Assembly: GCA_022425465.1 (NCBI GenBank)
Contig: JAKMFK010000241.1
Location: 1-13,122 of the forward strand
From: Bacteroidia bacterium
GTDB lineage: Bacteria > Bacteroidota > Bacteroidia > NS11-12g > UBA9320
Reading direction: 5' to 3'
DNA: 13,122 bases
Both the position numbers and the translations under genes were made by a program. Positions within the stretch are counted from its first letter, which is position 1. Each line of letters starts with the position of its first letter. This document shows, piece by piece, positions 5,530-13,122 of this stretch. Below the pieces are notes generated by a model, which did not search any database, was not told the origin of the DNA, and was given only the letters and a program-made list of their open reading frames with translations.

Positions 5530-6720
5530 ATGAATATACACGAGTATCAAGCAAAAGAAATACTAAAGTCATACGGAGTTGCCATACAAGAGGGTATCGT
5601 CATCGATAAAAAAGAAGATGCAATCAAAGCTGGTGCCCAACTTCGTGAGGAAACAGGTACGGATTGGATGGTTGTCAAAGCCCAAATACATGCCGGTGGA
5701 CGTGGAAAAGGTGGCGGAGTTAAACTAGCCAAAAATGACGAAGAACTTCAGCAAGTTGTCAATGATATTTTGGGTATGACTTTAGTCACACCTCAAACAA
5801 GCAAAGAAGGTAAATTGGTCAAAAAAGTATTGCTTGCTCAAGATGTTTATTACCCAGGTGCAAACGAACCAGATGAGTATTACATGAGTGTATTACTTGA
5901 CAGAAGCACAGGCAAGAATGTAATCATTTACACCACTGAAGGAGGAATGGATATCGAACAAGTTGCTCACGATACGCCAGAAAAAATATTTAAAGAGTTT
6001 ATCAATCCTGCATTAGGGCTACAAGGATTTCAAGCACGTAAAATTGCTTTCAACCTAGGTTTAAGTGGCAATGCTTTTAAAGAGATGGTTCGATTTGTTA
6101 ACTCGCTCTACAATGCATATTTAGGAATTGATGCCTCCTTGTTTGAAATAAACCCAGTACTTAAAACATCGGACGATAAAATTATTGCTGTAGATAGTAA
6201 GGTTTCTCTAGATGACAATGCACTGTATCGACATAAAGATTATGCAGCACTCCGAGACGAAAGTGAGGAGGATCCGACCGAGGTAGAAGCAAAAAAGCAC
6301 CACCTCAACTTCATCAAACTTGATGGAAACGTTGGTTGTATGGTAAATGGAGCTGGATTGGCCATGGCTACTATGGATATCATTAAATTAAGCGGTGGTG
6401 AGCCCGCAAACTTCCTTGATGTTGGAGGTGGAGCAAATGCTCAAACAGTAGAAGCTGGATTTAGAATTATCCTTAAAGACCCCAATGTAAAAGCCATCCT
6501 TATCAATATTTTTGGTGGAATTGTTCGCTGTGATCGAGTTGCTAATGGAGTGGTCGAAGCATACAAGTCAATCGGAGAAATTAACGTACCCATCATCGTT
6601 CGTCTTCAAGGAACCAACGCAGAGGAAGCTAAAAAGATTATTGACGAAAGTGGTCTTCGAGTAGAATCAGCCATTGTATTGCAAGAGGCTGCAGATAAGG
6701 TAAAACAAGTTCTTTCCTAA
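5530..6720 (+). CDS. sucC: Succinate-CoA ligase (ADP-forming) subunit beta
   Basis: 396 residues, close to the usual 385-400. With SucD it interconverts succinyl-CoA and succinate with substrate-level ATP formation in the TCA cycle (cytoplasm). The N-terminus M-N-I-H-E-Y-Q-A-K-E opens the ATP-grasp domain; the nucleotide-binding glycine-rich loop is H-A-G-G-R-G-K-G-G-G at 54-63; E-I-N-P and D-S-K-V-S-L-D-D near 207-226 supply metal and nucleotide contacts. The C-terminal ligase domain starts around G-N-V-G-C-M-V-N-G-A-G-L at 266 and includes F-L-D-V-G-G-G-A and N-I-F-G-G-I-V-R-C-D. No sucD is adjacent. Instead a YciO-type gene follows after 8 bases, probably in the same transcript. The start ATG is fixed by the conserved first residues and the promoter box just upstream. 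Confidence 0.98.
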   Translation: MNIHEYQAKEILKSYGVAIQEGIVIDKKEDAIKAGAQLREETGTDWMVVKAQIHAGGRGKGGGVKLAKNDEELQQVVNDILGMTLVTPQTSKEGKLVKKVLLAQDVYYPGANEPDEYYMSVLLDRSTGKNVIIYTTEGGMDIEQVAHDTPEKIFKEFINPALGLQGFQARKIAFNLGLSGNAFKEMVRFVNSLYNAYLGIDASLFEINPVLKTSDDKIIAVDSKVSLDDNALYRHKDYAALRDESEEDPTEVEAKKHHLNFIKLDGNVGCMVNGAGLAMATMDIIKLSGGEPANFLDVGGGANAQTVEAGFRIILKDPNVKAILINIFGGIVRCDRVANGVVEAYKSIGEINVPIIVRLQGTNAEEAKKIIDESGLRVESAIVLQEAADKVKQVLS

Positions 6721-6728
6721 CCTCCACT

Positions 6729-7349
6729 GTGGGTAACCTCATTGAAATAAGGCCTCACAATATTGATCAAAGAAGCATCCAGACCATTGTTAATGCTCTT
6801 AAAAAAGGAGATTTAGCTATTGTTCCAACTGACAGTATATATGCTATTGTTGGTGATTTGAATCACCGGGATGTACTTGAAAAAATTTGTAAGCAAATTG
6901 GTAAAAAACCCAATAAAGCGAATCTATCCATTCTATGTGATGGTCTAAGTAATTTGTCTAAATACACATCTACCATCCCCAACCCACTTTATAAACTTAT
7001 GAAAAGGGTATTGCCAGGCCCTTTTACATTTATTTTAAAGGCCAATAACAACATCCCCAAAATTTTCAGACAAAACAAAAAAACCATTGGTATCCGTGTG
7101 CCGGACAACACCATTTGTCAAGCCTTGATTTCTTCTCTTGGCAACCCATTGATATCGAGTTCTATACATTCAGAAGATGAGATACAAGAATACCTCACAG
7201 AACCCTACGAGATTTATGAGAATTGGCAAAATAAGATTGATTTAATTGTGGATGGTGGTGCTGGGAAAAACGTTGGAACAACTGTAATTGACGCCTCAAC
7301 AGGAGAAATAGTCATTGTTCGAGAAGGGCTGGGAATTGAAAAAATATAA
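6729..7349 (+). CDS. YciO/TsaC/Sua5 family protein (L-threonylcarbamoyladenylate synthase-like)
   Basis: 206 residues, the same length as E. coli YciO. Family members bind ATP and form L-threonylcarbamoyladenylate, the intermediate for tRNA t6A37; YciO-type members are paralogs whose physiological role is less certain. Visible motifs: A-I-V-P-T-D-S-I-Y-A at 30-39 (family P-T-D-T-x-Y-G), K-K-P-N-K-A-N-L-S-I-L-C at about 58-69 where TsaC has its K-x-R/S-x-N set, L-P-G-P-F-T-F-I near 98, K-T-I-G-I-R-V-P-D-N near 120, and T-T-V-I-D with V-V/I-R-E-G at the end. These match YciO, and Bacteroidota proteins annotated as the synthase, better than short TsaC. It lacks the extra Sua5 C-terminal domain. 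The start is GTG 6729, which aligns with the family N-terminus and lies 8 bases after the sucC stop, suggesting translational coupling. Confidence 0.88.
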   Translation: MGNLIEIRPHNIDQRSIQTIVNALKKGDLAIVPTDSIYAIVGDLNHRDVLEKICKQIGKKPNKANLSILCDGLSNLSKYTSTIPNPLYKLMKRVLPGPFTFILKANNNIPKIFRQNKKTIGIRVPDNTICQALISSLGNPLISSSIHSEDEIQEYLTEPYEIYENWQNKIDLIVDGGAGKNVGTTVIDASTGEIVIVREGLGIEKI

Positions 7350-7427
7350 TCAACTAAATAATATAAAAATTATCAAACAAATCAGGCTAAAATAAGTTAT
7401 AATTACACCGGTATTTTTAATAATAAT

Positions 7428-8990
7428 ATGAATCTTAAATTTAATAATCTTAAATCAGACATTCCAGCTGGAATTGTCGTTTTCCTTGTAGCTGTTCCAC
7501 TATGTTTGGGCATAGCTGCTGTAAGTGGTGTTCCTCCATTTTCTGGTCTAATTGCCGGTATTATTGGAGGTATTGTGGTTGGACTTCTAAGTGGATCAAA
7601 ACTTGGTGTTAGTGGGCCGGCTGCAGGTTTGGCTGTCATCGTTTATGATTCGATCGATGAAATCAAAAATTCCATTTCTACGGGCGTTGAAAATGTAGAC
7701 TTTTTTCCAGAAGCATTTAAGATGTTCTTGCTTGCTGTTGTGCTTGCAGGAGTATTTCAGATCATTCTGGGTTTTTTAAAAGGTGGTATCATTGGGTATT
7801 ACTTCCCTTCTTCCGTAATTAAAGGAATGTTGACAGGTATTGGTCTTACTATTTTTCTAAAAGAACTCCCCCACACACTTGGTTATGATAAAGACATTGA
7901 AGGTGATTTTCAATTTTTCCAAATTGATGGAGAAAACACATTCTCAGAAATTTTAAATGCAATTGGAAATCCCGATTTAGGTGCTGGTATCATTGCTGGT
8001 ATAGGTCTTTTTATTCTTATCCTTTGGGAACAAAATTTTATTCGAAAACATTATATATTTAATATCATTCAAGGACCTCTTGTAGCCATTATCGCTGGTG
8101 TGTCTTTGGTAATTGGATTTAAAGGAGGTCGTTTTGAAATGATTGCTGAACACCTAGTTAACGTTCCTGTTGCTAATTCTTCAAGTGAATTCATTAGCTT
8201 TTTTAATTTTCCTGATTTTTCGGCTTTAAATAATGTCTTAATATGGAAAACAGCCATTGTTATTGCCATTGTGGCAAGTTTAGAAACACTGCTTTGTGTA
8301 GAGGCTACCGATAAATTAGATCCTGAGAAAAATGTAACTCCCACCAATCGCGAACTCAAGGCACAAGGAATGGGAAACCTTATTTCAGGTCTTATTGGCG
8401 GGATACCTATTACTCAAGTAATTGTGAGAAGTTCTGCCAATATTCAAAGTGGAGGAAAGAGTAAACTATCTGCCGTTTTTCATGGCTTTTTAATTCTAGG
8501 TTTTGTCGGATTCATCCCTGAACTTCTCAACTTAATCCCGAGAGCAAGTTTAGCAGCTATCCTTCTAATGGTAGGTTATAAACTTGCAAAGCCCGCTACA
8601 TTTAAACAAATGTGGAATGCTGGGATGAGCCAATTCCTTCCATTTATAATCACTATATTACTTATTATCTTCAAAGATCTTCTTTGGGGAGTTTCAATAG
8701 GTCTAGTTGTTGCTGTATTTGAAATATTATACATCAATTACAAGAAACCATACCAAATTAATATCGATGATACTAAAGAAGGACAAGTACACCATATCTC
8801 ACTAACAGAGAATGTGACCTTTTTGAATAAGGCAAGTATCATGAAAACACTGGATAACATTCCAGATGGTACTAAAGTGATTGTGGATGCTACACGAACC
8901 ACATACATTCATCCTGATGTAGAAGAAATTATCAATGATTTTAAAACGCATGCTTCGTTTTCTAACATCACTCTAGAAGTCATCAAATAA
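7428..8990 (+). CDS. SulP family inorganic anion transporter
   Basis: 520 residues with a membrane domain of repeated hydrophobic segments (residues about 12-435) and a short STAS-like C-terminal domain (about 445-520). SulP signatures include V-A-V-P-L-C-L-G-I-A near 22, S-G-P-A-A-G-L at 62-68 and the conserved A-S-L-E-T-L-L-C-V-E-A-T-D-K-L-D block at 283-298, followed by N-R-E-L-K-A-Q-G-M-G-N-L. SulP proteins carry sulfate, bicarbonate, chloride or related anions; substrate cannot be read from sequence. The protein resembles Bacteroidota SulPs that are often discussed as bicarbonate carriers, but no carbonic anhydrase lies alongside. The gene stands alone: 78 bases separate it from the yciO-like gene, with only an imperfect -7 candidate (TATTTTTA at 7412-7419), and a strong terminator follows. 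Confidence 0.95.
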   Translation: MNLKFNNLKSDIPAGIVVFLVAVPLCLGIAAVSGVPPFSGLIAGIIGGIVVGLLSGSKLGVSGPAAGLAVIVYDSIDEIKNSISTGVENVDFFPEAFKMFLLAVVLAGVFQIILGFLKGGIIGYYFPSSVIKGMLTGIGLTIFLKELPHTLGYDKDIEGDFQFFQIDGENTFSEILNAIGNPDLGAGIIAGIGLFILILWEQNFIRKHYIFNIIQGPLVAIIAGVSLVIGFKGGRFEMIAEHLVNVPVANSSSEFISFFNFPDFSALNNVLIWKTAIVIAIVASLETLLCVEATDKLDPEKNVTPTNRELKAQGMGNLISGLIGGIPITQVIVRSSANIQSGGKSKLSAVFHGFLILGFVGFIPELLNLIPRASLAAILLMVGYKLAKPATFKQMWNAGMSQFLPFIITILLIIFKDLLWGVSIGLVVAVFEILYINYKKPYQINIDDTKEGQVHHISLTENVTFLNKASIMKTLDNIPDGTKVIVDATRTTYIHPDVEEIINDFKTHASFSNITLEVIK

Positions 8991-9003
8991 ATTTCTATTG
9001 CAC

Positions 9004-9036
9004 AAAAAAAGCCCGAGCTTGTGCTCGGGCTTTTTT
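9004..9036. terminator. Strong bidirectional rho-independent terminator
   Basis: A perfect 8-bp GC-rich stem, GCCCGAGC (9011-9018) and GCTCGGGC (9023-9030), closes a TTGT loop. It is preceded by seven A (9004-9010) and followed by six T (9031-9036), so it works on both strands. It ends sulP (stop at 8990) on the plus strand and the M13 peptidase gene (stop at 9052) on the minus strand. Confidence 0.95.
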
Positions 9037-9051
9037 GTTGAAACTCACAAA

Positions 9052-11082
9052 TTACCAAATAGCTATTCGACTTGAATCTGGCTTGTGCATCGCTCCAGAC
9101 TCACAAGAGCCAAATGCTTGATAGTAAGGCTCAAAATTAACCAATGGTCCTAACACCCGGTATTCTGCCGGAGAATGAACATCCGACTTTAATCGGTTCA
9201 CCATTTCTTCCTCTTTGATATTTCCCTTCCATACATTCGCCCATCCAAGGAAAAAACGTTGTTGCCAGGTAAAACCATCGATATCGTCTGGTGCCCCATC
9301 TTTGTATTCCAATTGAAGTGCGTCATAGGCAAGAGTAACTCCTCCTAAATCCGCAATATTTTCTCCCATGGTCATTTTACCGTTCACATTCATTCCCTCA
9401 ATTGGAGAATATGAATCGTATTGTTCCCCCAATTTTTTAGCTAATTCATCAAACTTAGCACGATCCTCATCTGTCCACCAAGAATTTAAATTACCATCCC
9501 AATCAAACTTACTCCCTTGATCGTCAAATCCATGTGAGAATTCATGTCCAATAACCGCTCCTATACCACCATAGTTAATTGCATGGTCGAATGTTTTATG
9601 AAAAAATGGAGGCTGTAATATTCCCGCAGGAAACACAATTTCATTGTTACTTGAACTGTAATAAGCATTGACCATTTGTGGTGACATATACCAATCACTC
9701 TTGTCTACTGGCTTTCCAAGTTTCTCAAGCATACGATTATACCCAAATTTTCTAACTTGAATAATATTCTGAATATAGCTACTTGGATCAATGGTTAGTT
9801 TACTGTAATCTCTCCATTCATCTGGATAACCGATTTTATAGGTAAATGCATTTAACTTTTTTAAAGCCTTTTCTTTAGTTTCAGAACTCATCCATTCCAA
9901 ATCATTAATTCTCTGACGATAAGCAGTTCTGAGATTCTCAATCATATTGGTCATATACTGCTTACTCTCCTCATCAAAATAGGATTGTACAAACAACTTA
10001 CCTAAGGGCTCAGCCAAAGATCGATTGATAACCGAAAAAACACGCTCATTTCTTGGCTTCATCATTTGAGTACCCCGAAGCTTTTTACTATAAAATGCAA
10101 AACGTTCCTCAACCATAGACTTATTCAAGAATGATGCAAACGAGTTTATCACATTCCATCTCATGTATGACTTCCATGAAGAGATAGATTGTTCAGTTAG
10201 TATATCATTCAGCGATTCATAAAATGAGGGTTGACTAACGATAATCGTATCAAAAGCACCAAATCCTCGGTTAGTCAAAATTGATTGAACATCAATCACA
10301 CTTAAGCTGTTATCCCAATCGGAAAGGTTTTTCTTGTTGTATCTTTTATTTGGATCTCTACGTTCTAATCTGCTCCAGCTAATTTCAGCTATTGCTGTTT
10401 CTAGTGCTAAAATAGCCTGCCCTGGACTGGAAGTATCTCCAGCCAAATTCATCATTTTATTGATATGATCAACATATGCCGTTCGTATATCTTGAAACTT
10501 GGCATTGTCGTTTAAATAGTAATCTCGATCAGGTAAGTTTAAACCCGATTGACCGGCATATACGGTGTTCATCTTGCTATTTTTACTATCTGCAGAAATA
10601 TAAAGACCAATTGGCGTGTTAATACCCATTGGAGCTAGGTCACCAAATAGTTGTTGGATATCAGTAATACTTGATGCATTATCGATGTCTGTGATAATTT
10701 CACTTATTTCACTTACTCCTTTCGATTCGATAACTAGGGTATCCATACCAGACCGATAAAAATCACGAATCATTTGTTGTTCGGTACCTTGTTTAACGTC
10801 TTCATTTTTAGCAACTTCATCCACTATTTCTAGCAACTTTTTTCGATTTTCTTCATTCAGTATATTGAATGCCATCCATCTACTTTCTGTTTCTGGAACA
10901 GGGTTATTGGCTTGCCAATTGCCAATTGCATATTTGTAAAAATTTTCACATGGATTCGTGGTTGAATCAATATAATTTACGTCAAAAGCGATAGGTTGAT
11001 TCTCTTGATCTGCTTGTTGTTTATTCAGATTACTACATCCTACAATTAGGAATAAAACAGTAATTAGTGTTAAATCTTTCAT
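9052..11082 (-). CDS. M13 family zinc metallopeptidase (neprilysin/PepO-like), lipoprotein
   Basis: 676 residues, full length for bacterial M13 peptidases. The N-terminus carries a lipoprotein signal with lipobox I-V-G-C (Cys16) and a Gln/Asn-rich linker, so it is exported and lipid-anchored rather than cytoplasmic. The N-terminal M13 domain opens with N-P-C-E-N-F-Y-K-Y-A-I-G-N-W. Catalytic parts are intact: zinc motif H-E-F-S-H at 513-517 (Glu514 as base) and the third ligand in G-E-N-I-A-D-L-G-G (Glu574, with Asp578). N-A-Y-Y-S-S-S-N-N-E-I-V-F-P-A and I-L-Q-P-P-F-F precede the zinc motif, and the protein ends with the family C-x-x-G-A-M-x-x-P-x-x-x-R-x-x-I-W. The family cleaves short peptides; the substrate here is unknown. 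It has its own -7 box at 11104-11111 and ends at the shared terminator. Confidence 0.97.
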   Translation of the reverse strand: MKDLTLITVLFLIVGCSNLNKQQADQENQPIAFDVNYIDSTTNPCENFYKYAIGNWQANNPVPETESRWMAFNILNEENRKKLLEIVDEVAKNEDVKQGTEQQMIRDFYRSGMDTLVIESKGVSEISEIITDIDNASSITDIQQLFGDLAPMGINTPIGLYISADSKNSKMNTVYAGQSGLNLPDRDYYLNDNAKFQDIRTAYVDHINKMMNLAGDTSSPGQAILALETAIAEISWSRLERRDPNKRYNKKNLSDWDNSLSVIDVQSILTNRGFGAFDTIIVSQPSFYESLNDILTEQSISSWKSYMRWNVINSFASFLNKSMVEERFAFYSKKLRGTQMMKPRNERVFSVINRSLAEPLGKLFVQSYFDEESKQYMTNMIENLRTAYRQRINDLEWMSSETKEKALKKLNAFTYKIGYPDEWRDYSKLTIDPSSYIQNIIQVRKFGYNRMLEKLGKPVDKSDWYMSPQMVNAYYSSSNNEIVFPAGILQPPFFHKTFDHAINYGGIGAVIGHEFSHGFDDQGSKFDWDGNLNSWWTDEDRAKFDELAKKLGEQYDSYSPIEGMNVNGKMTMGENIADLGGVTLAYDALQLEYKDGAPDDIDGFTWQQRFFLGWANVWKGNIKEEEMVNRLKSDVHSPAEYRVLGPLVNFEPYYQAFGSCESGAMHKPDSSRIAIW

Positions 11083-11103
11083 ATTCTATCTTTTTAATGA
11101 TTG

Positions 11104-11111
11104 CAAATATA
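11104..11111 (-). promoter_or_regulatory. -7 promoter box for the M13 peptidase gene (TATATTTG)
   Basis: TATATTTG on the minus strand matches TAnnTTTG and lies 21 bases before the ATG at 11082, predicting a leader of about 18 bases that is A-rich just before the start. It lies in the 119-base gap after the sugar transferase gene, making the peptidase an independent unit. No clear -33 TTG is seen. Confidence 0.5.
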
Positions 11112-11201
11112 TCCGATGATAGAATTATTACTTAATTTGGCCTTATTTCAATGGACTAACATAAAAAAATATTAGACCAACAAGGAAGTATCAAAGGAAC
11201 T

Positions 11202-12614
11202 TTATTTGCCCCTTGCTTGAAACATAATAAGGACCGTATAAATTAGAATTTTAAGATCTAAAACAATTGAGATGTTTTCAAGATAAAGTAAATCATATTG
11301 GAGTCGTTCCACCATTTCATCTACATTTTCGGCGTACCCGTATTTAACCTGGCCCCATGAGGTGATTCCCGGTTTTATTCGATGTAATCTTCTATAATGT
11401 GGAGCTTTCTCAATAATCTGTTCAATAAAAAATTGACGCTCTGGACGAGGACCAACCAAACTCATATCCCCTTTTAAAACATTCCAGAACTGGGGGAATT
11501 CATCGATTCGTGTTTTTCTCAAAAATCGACCCAATGGTGTTATTCTAGGGTCATTTTCCTTACTCAATTGTGGTCCTTTAGACTCAGCATCTAACCTCAT
11601 ACTGCGAAACTTATAGATATAAAATGGCTTACCACCCAATCCTATTCTTTCTTGAATAAAAAATACGGGACCCTTAGAACTGAATTTTACTAACAAACCA
11701 ATCATAACATAAAAGGGTAATCCCAAAACGAGAATTAAAATAGATATTAAAATATCAAAAAAACGCTTAAAAAACTCTTGCCATGGAGGCAAGACGTCAA
11801 TCTTTATCTCTATTAGAACTGCACCAAAGACATTTCCCATTTTGACCATACCAGCCAAATGTTGGTAAAGGTTTGGTATGACTTTGATAACGATATTTTC
11901 ACCATCAAGAATGGATAATATCTCGGCTATTTCTGTTTTTTGATTTTCTTCAGAGGCTATAATAACCTCCTTTATGTCAAAGTCCTTTATAATTTTAATT
12001 AAATCAGTTTTCGTACCCAATTTATCAAGACCATTGATACGGGTTTTCTCCCCATTAATATTAACATAACCCCTAAAAAAATGACCTTCAGACTTCTTTG
12101 CAGAAATTAATTCGTCATATATTTTTTGAGCCCTAAAACCCGAACCTACTAGAATAGTTGGGAAACCAATCTTCCTACTCTTAATCTGGTGAGCAATACG
12201 AGACGATAAAATAAAACGAAATAAAGCAGTGAGTCCAAAATGAAGAGCAAATAATACAGTGACGTATTGATAGTAATTTCGATATTCAATTATTTCATCA
12301 TCTAGTAATAGCGTAAAAAACAAAATCAAGACCCCCATAATACTAGTGGTCATTACCTGTAGAAACTCTCTTAAACGAGACCTTCGATATACATTACGAT
12401 ATAAACCAATTAACCCATGCAGTAATATCCAAAATAAAGGGATAACTAAAATACCAATATAGAGCTTATGATCTCCCCAAACATATCTGAGGTAATAAGA
12501 ATTGTAGACCCCATCAACAAAACACTTTCTGTAAATAAAAAAAGTTCCCCAAGCAACCATAGCTGCAAAAAAATCCAATAAGAGATACTTAATTATGAGT
12601 CTGGTTTTATTCAA
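11202..12614 (-). CDS. Polyprenyl-phosphate sugar-1-phosphate transferase (WcaJ/WbaP-like)
   Basis: 470 residues, the standard layout of polyisoprenyl-phosphate hexose-1-phosphate transferases, which start surface polysaccharide synthesis by putting a sugar phosphate on undecaprenyl phosphate at the inner membrane. Four N-terminal membrane segments (about 7-26, 50-70, 85-105, 115-138) are followed by a soluble nucleotide-fold region (about 150-270), then the catalytic domain from K-R-F-F-D-I-L at 283. It shows I-Y-K-F-R-S-M-R, the catalytic pair Asp371-Glu372 in R-I-D-E-F-P-Q-F-W-N, G-D-M-S-L-V-G-P-R-P-E at 382-392, and P-G-I-T-S-W-G-Q-V. The start is taken as TTG 12614: an in-frame TAA lies at 12627-12629, no ATG intervenes, and the next ATG falls inside the first membrane segment. 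It overlaps the upstream gene by four bases (TTGA). The sugar donor cannot be told from sequence. Confidence 0.95.
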   Translation of the reverse strand: MNKTRLIIKYLLLDFFAAMVAWGTFFIYRKCFVDGVYNSYYLRYVWGDHKLYIGILVIPLFWILLHGLIGLYRNVYRRSRLREFLQVMTTSIMGVLILFFTLLLDDEIIEYRNYYQYVTVLFALHFGLTALFRFILSSRIAHQIKSRKIGFPTILVGSGFRAQKIYDELISAKKSEGHFFRGYVNINGEKTRINGLDKLGTKTDLIKIIKDFDIKEVIIASEENQKTEIAEILSILDGENIVIKVIPNLYQHLAGMVKMGNVFGAVLIEIKIDVLPPWQEFFKRFFDILISILILVLGLPFYVMIGLLVKFSSKGPVFFIQERIGLGGKPFYIYKFRSMRLDAESKGPQLSKENDPRITPLGRFLRKTRIDEFPQFWNVLKGDMSLVGPRPERQFFIEQIIEKAPHYRRLHRIKPGITSWGQVKYGYAENVDEMVERLQYDLLYLENISIVLDLKILIYTVLIMFQARGK

Positions 12615-13122
12615 AAGTGTATCAATTTAATATTATCAAAAAAGAGTTGTTTTTCATTCGAACCATTGGTTTGAGCATTAAAAAATACACGAAAAGTTGC
12701 CCCAGCATATTCTGGATTATTAATATCTTCTTTTAGGCTTACATATGCCTTTTTCCATTGCATTTCTCCCTGATCATCCTCAGTTGAGTAAAAATTCACG
12801 ATAGGAACACCATTAATAAAGTTTCCCGTAACAGGATATACTCCAACTGTAAATTCTGTATTGCACTTAAAATCCAACTCTAAATAAACCTCTCCCCCTT
12901 TTCTTGGTAAATCATATAGCTGAACCGTTGCATTTTCAAAAATTTGAAATTCAGATGGGATATCAACTTGTCCTGAATATTTATTCTCTATGCCGTCATA
13001 ATTGAAAACATGAACTGGATCAGAAGTCACAAACATGCTATCCGTAGTTGTATTTGAACCACTTTTTTCTACTGAAATAGCGTTATCTTCAAAATCTTCT
13101 AACCAACTAAATGTAATATTAT
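12611..13122 (-). CDS. Secreted or lipoprotein gene next to the sugar transferase, C-terminal part
   Basis: The minus-strand frame ending at 12611 (TGA) is open all the way to the right edge, so this is the last 169 residues of a longer protein; the internal Met at 13036 is not a credible start because the frame continues upstream with N-I-T-F-S-W-L-E-D-F-E-D. The visible part looks like a beta-sandwich: G-G-E-V-Y-L-E-L-D-F-K-C-N-T-E-F-T-V-G-V-Y in the middle and L-F-F-D-N-I-K-L-I-H-F at the end, as in carbohydrate-binding-module-like folds. From memory, Bacteroidota genomes often carry an uncharacterised lipoprotein with such a tail beside a polysaccharide-initiating transferase. The four-base overlap with the transferase start indicates one operon and probable translational coupling. 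Its N-terminus and any lipobox lie outside the window. Confidence 0.85.
   Translation of the reverse strand, partial: NITFSWLEDFEDNAISVEKSGSNTTTDSMFVTSDPVHVFNYDGIENKYSGQVDIPSEFQIFENATVQLYDLPRKGGEVYLELDFKCNTEFTVGVYPVTGNFINGVPIVNFYSTEDDQGEMQWKKAYVSLKEDINNPEYAGATFRVFFNAQTNGSNEKQLFFDNIKLIHF

Noticed and set aside
8069..8359. Minus-strand frame of 96 codons inside sulP, and similar frames at 7403-7639 and 5547-5732
   Set aside because: All are antisense shadows of strongly supported genes, without family motifs.
12611..13036. A complete 141-residue gene starting at ATG 13036
   Set aside because: The frame remains open from 13036 to the window edge without a stop and with protein-like sequence, so this is an internal Met of a longer gene.
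1..13122. Mobile element, prophage, defence island or toxin-antitoxin system
   Set aside because: No transposase, integrase, phage structural gene, nuclease, toxin pair, tRNA or terminal inverted repeats were seen; all genes are core-chromosome types with similar base composition.

Overview
The window looks like an AT-rich chromosomal segment from a Bacteroidota bacterium, probably a marine Flavobacteriales-type lineage. The evidence is: (i) most intergenic regions carry the Bacteroidota -7 promoter element TAnnTTTG, and Shine-Dalgarno sequences are absent; (ii) several products are Bacteroidota-style (short signal peptides ending in ..AQ or ..SQ, lipoproteins with an L/V-x-G/S-C lipobox, a DUF1573 protein, a WG-repeat protein); (iii) SulP, SucC, PriA and the sugar transferase read like Bacteroidota versions. 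It holds eleven protein-coding genes, two of them cut by the window edges. I see no tRNA, rRNA, CRISPR array, insertion sequence, integrase or phage gene. This is ordinary core chromosome, not an accessory island.

Layout. 1-251 (minus): N-terminus of a lipoprotein. 278-1161 (plus): a two-gene unit, a DUF423 membrane protein and a SixA-type histidine phosphatase, overlapping by one base. 1148-2005 (minus): a lipoprotein of unknown function that converges on sixA and overlaps it by 14 bases. 2099-4564 (plus): primosomal helicase PriA. 4603-5436 (plus): two small secreted proteins (a two-repeat WG protein and a DUF1573 protein), each with a TATATTTG box four bases before its ATG. 5530-7349 (plus): sucC (succinate-CoA ligase beta) followed 8 nt later by a YciO/TsaC-family gene. 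7428-8990 (plus): a SulP anion transporter. A strong bidirectional terminator at 9004-9036 separates it from the minus-strand genes. 9052-11082 (minus): an M13 (neprilysin-like) lipoprotein peptidase. 11202-13122 (minus): a polyprenyl-phosphate sugar phosphotransferase preceded by, and overlapping, the C-terminal part of a secreted or lipoprotein gene, probably the start of a surface-polysaccharide operon that continues beyond the right edge.

The genes do not form one pathway. They cover central metabolism (sucC), replication restart (priA), signalling (sixA), tRNA-modification-like chemistry (yciO family), ion transport (sulP) and cell-envelope functions (four lipoprotein or secreted products, the M13 peptidase, the sugar transferase). 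The observations most worth checking are transcriptional and translational: TAnnTTTG boxes so close to start codons that leaderless or nearly leaderless mRNAs are predicted, two back-to-back divergent -7 boxes one base apart, and four genes whose only plausible starts are TTG or GTG. I found no convincing new multi-gene system.
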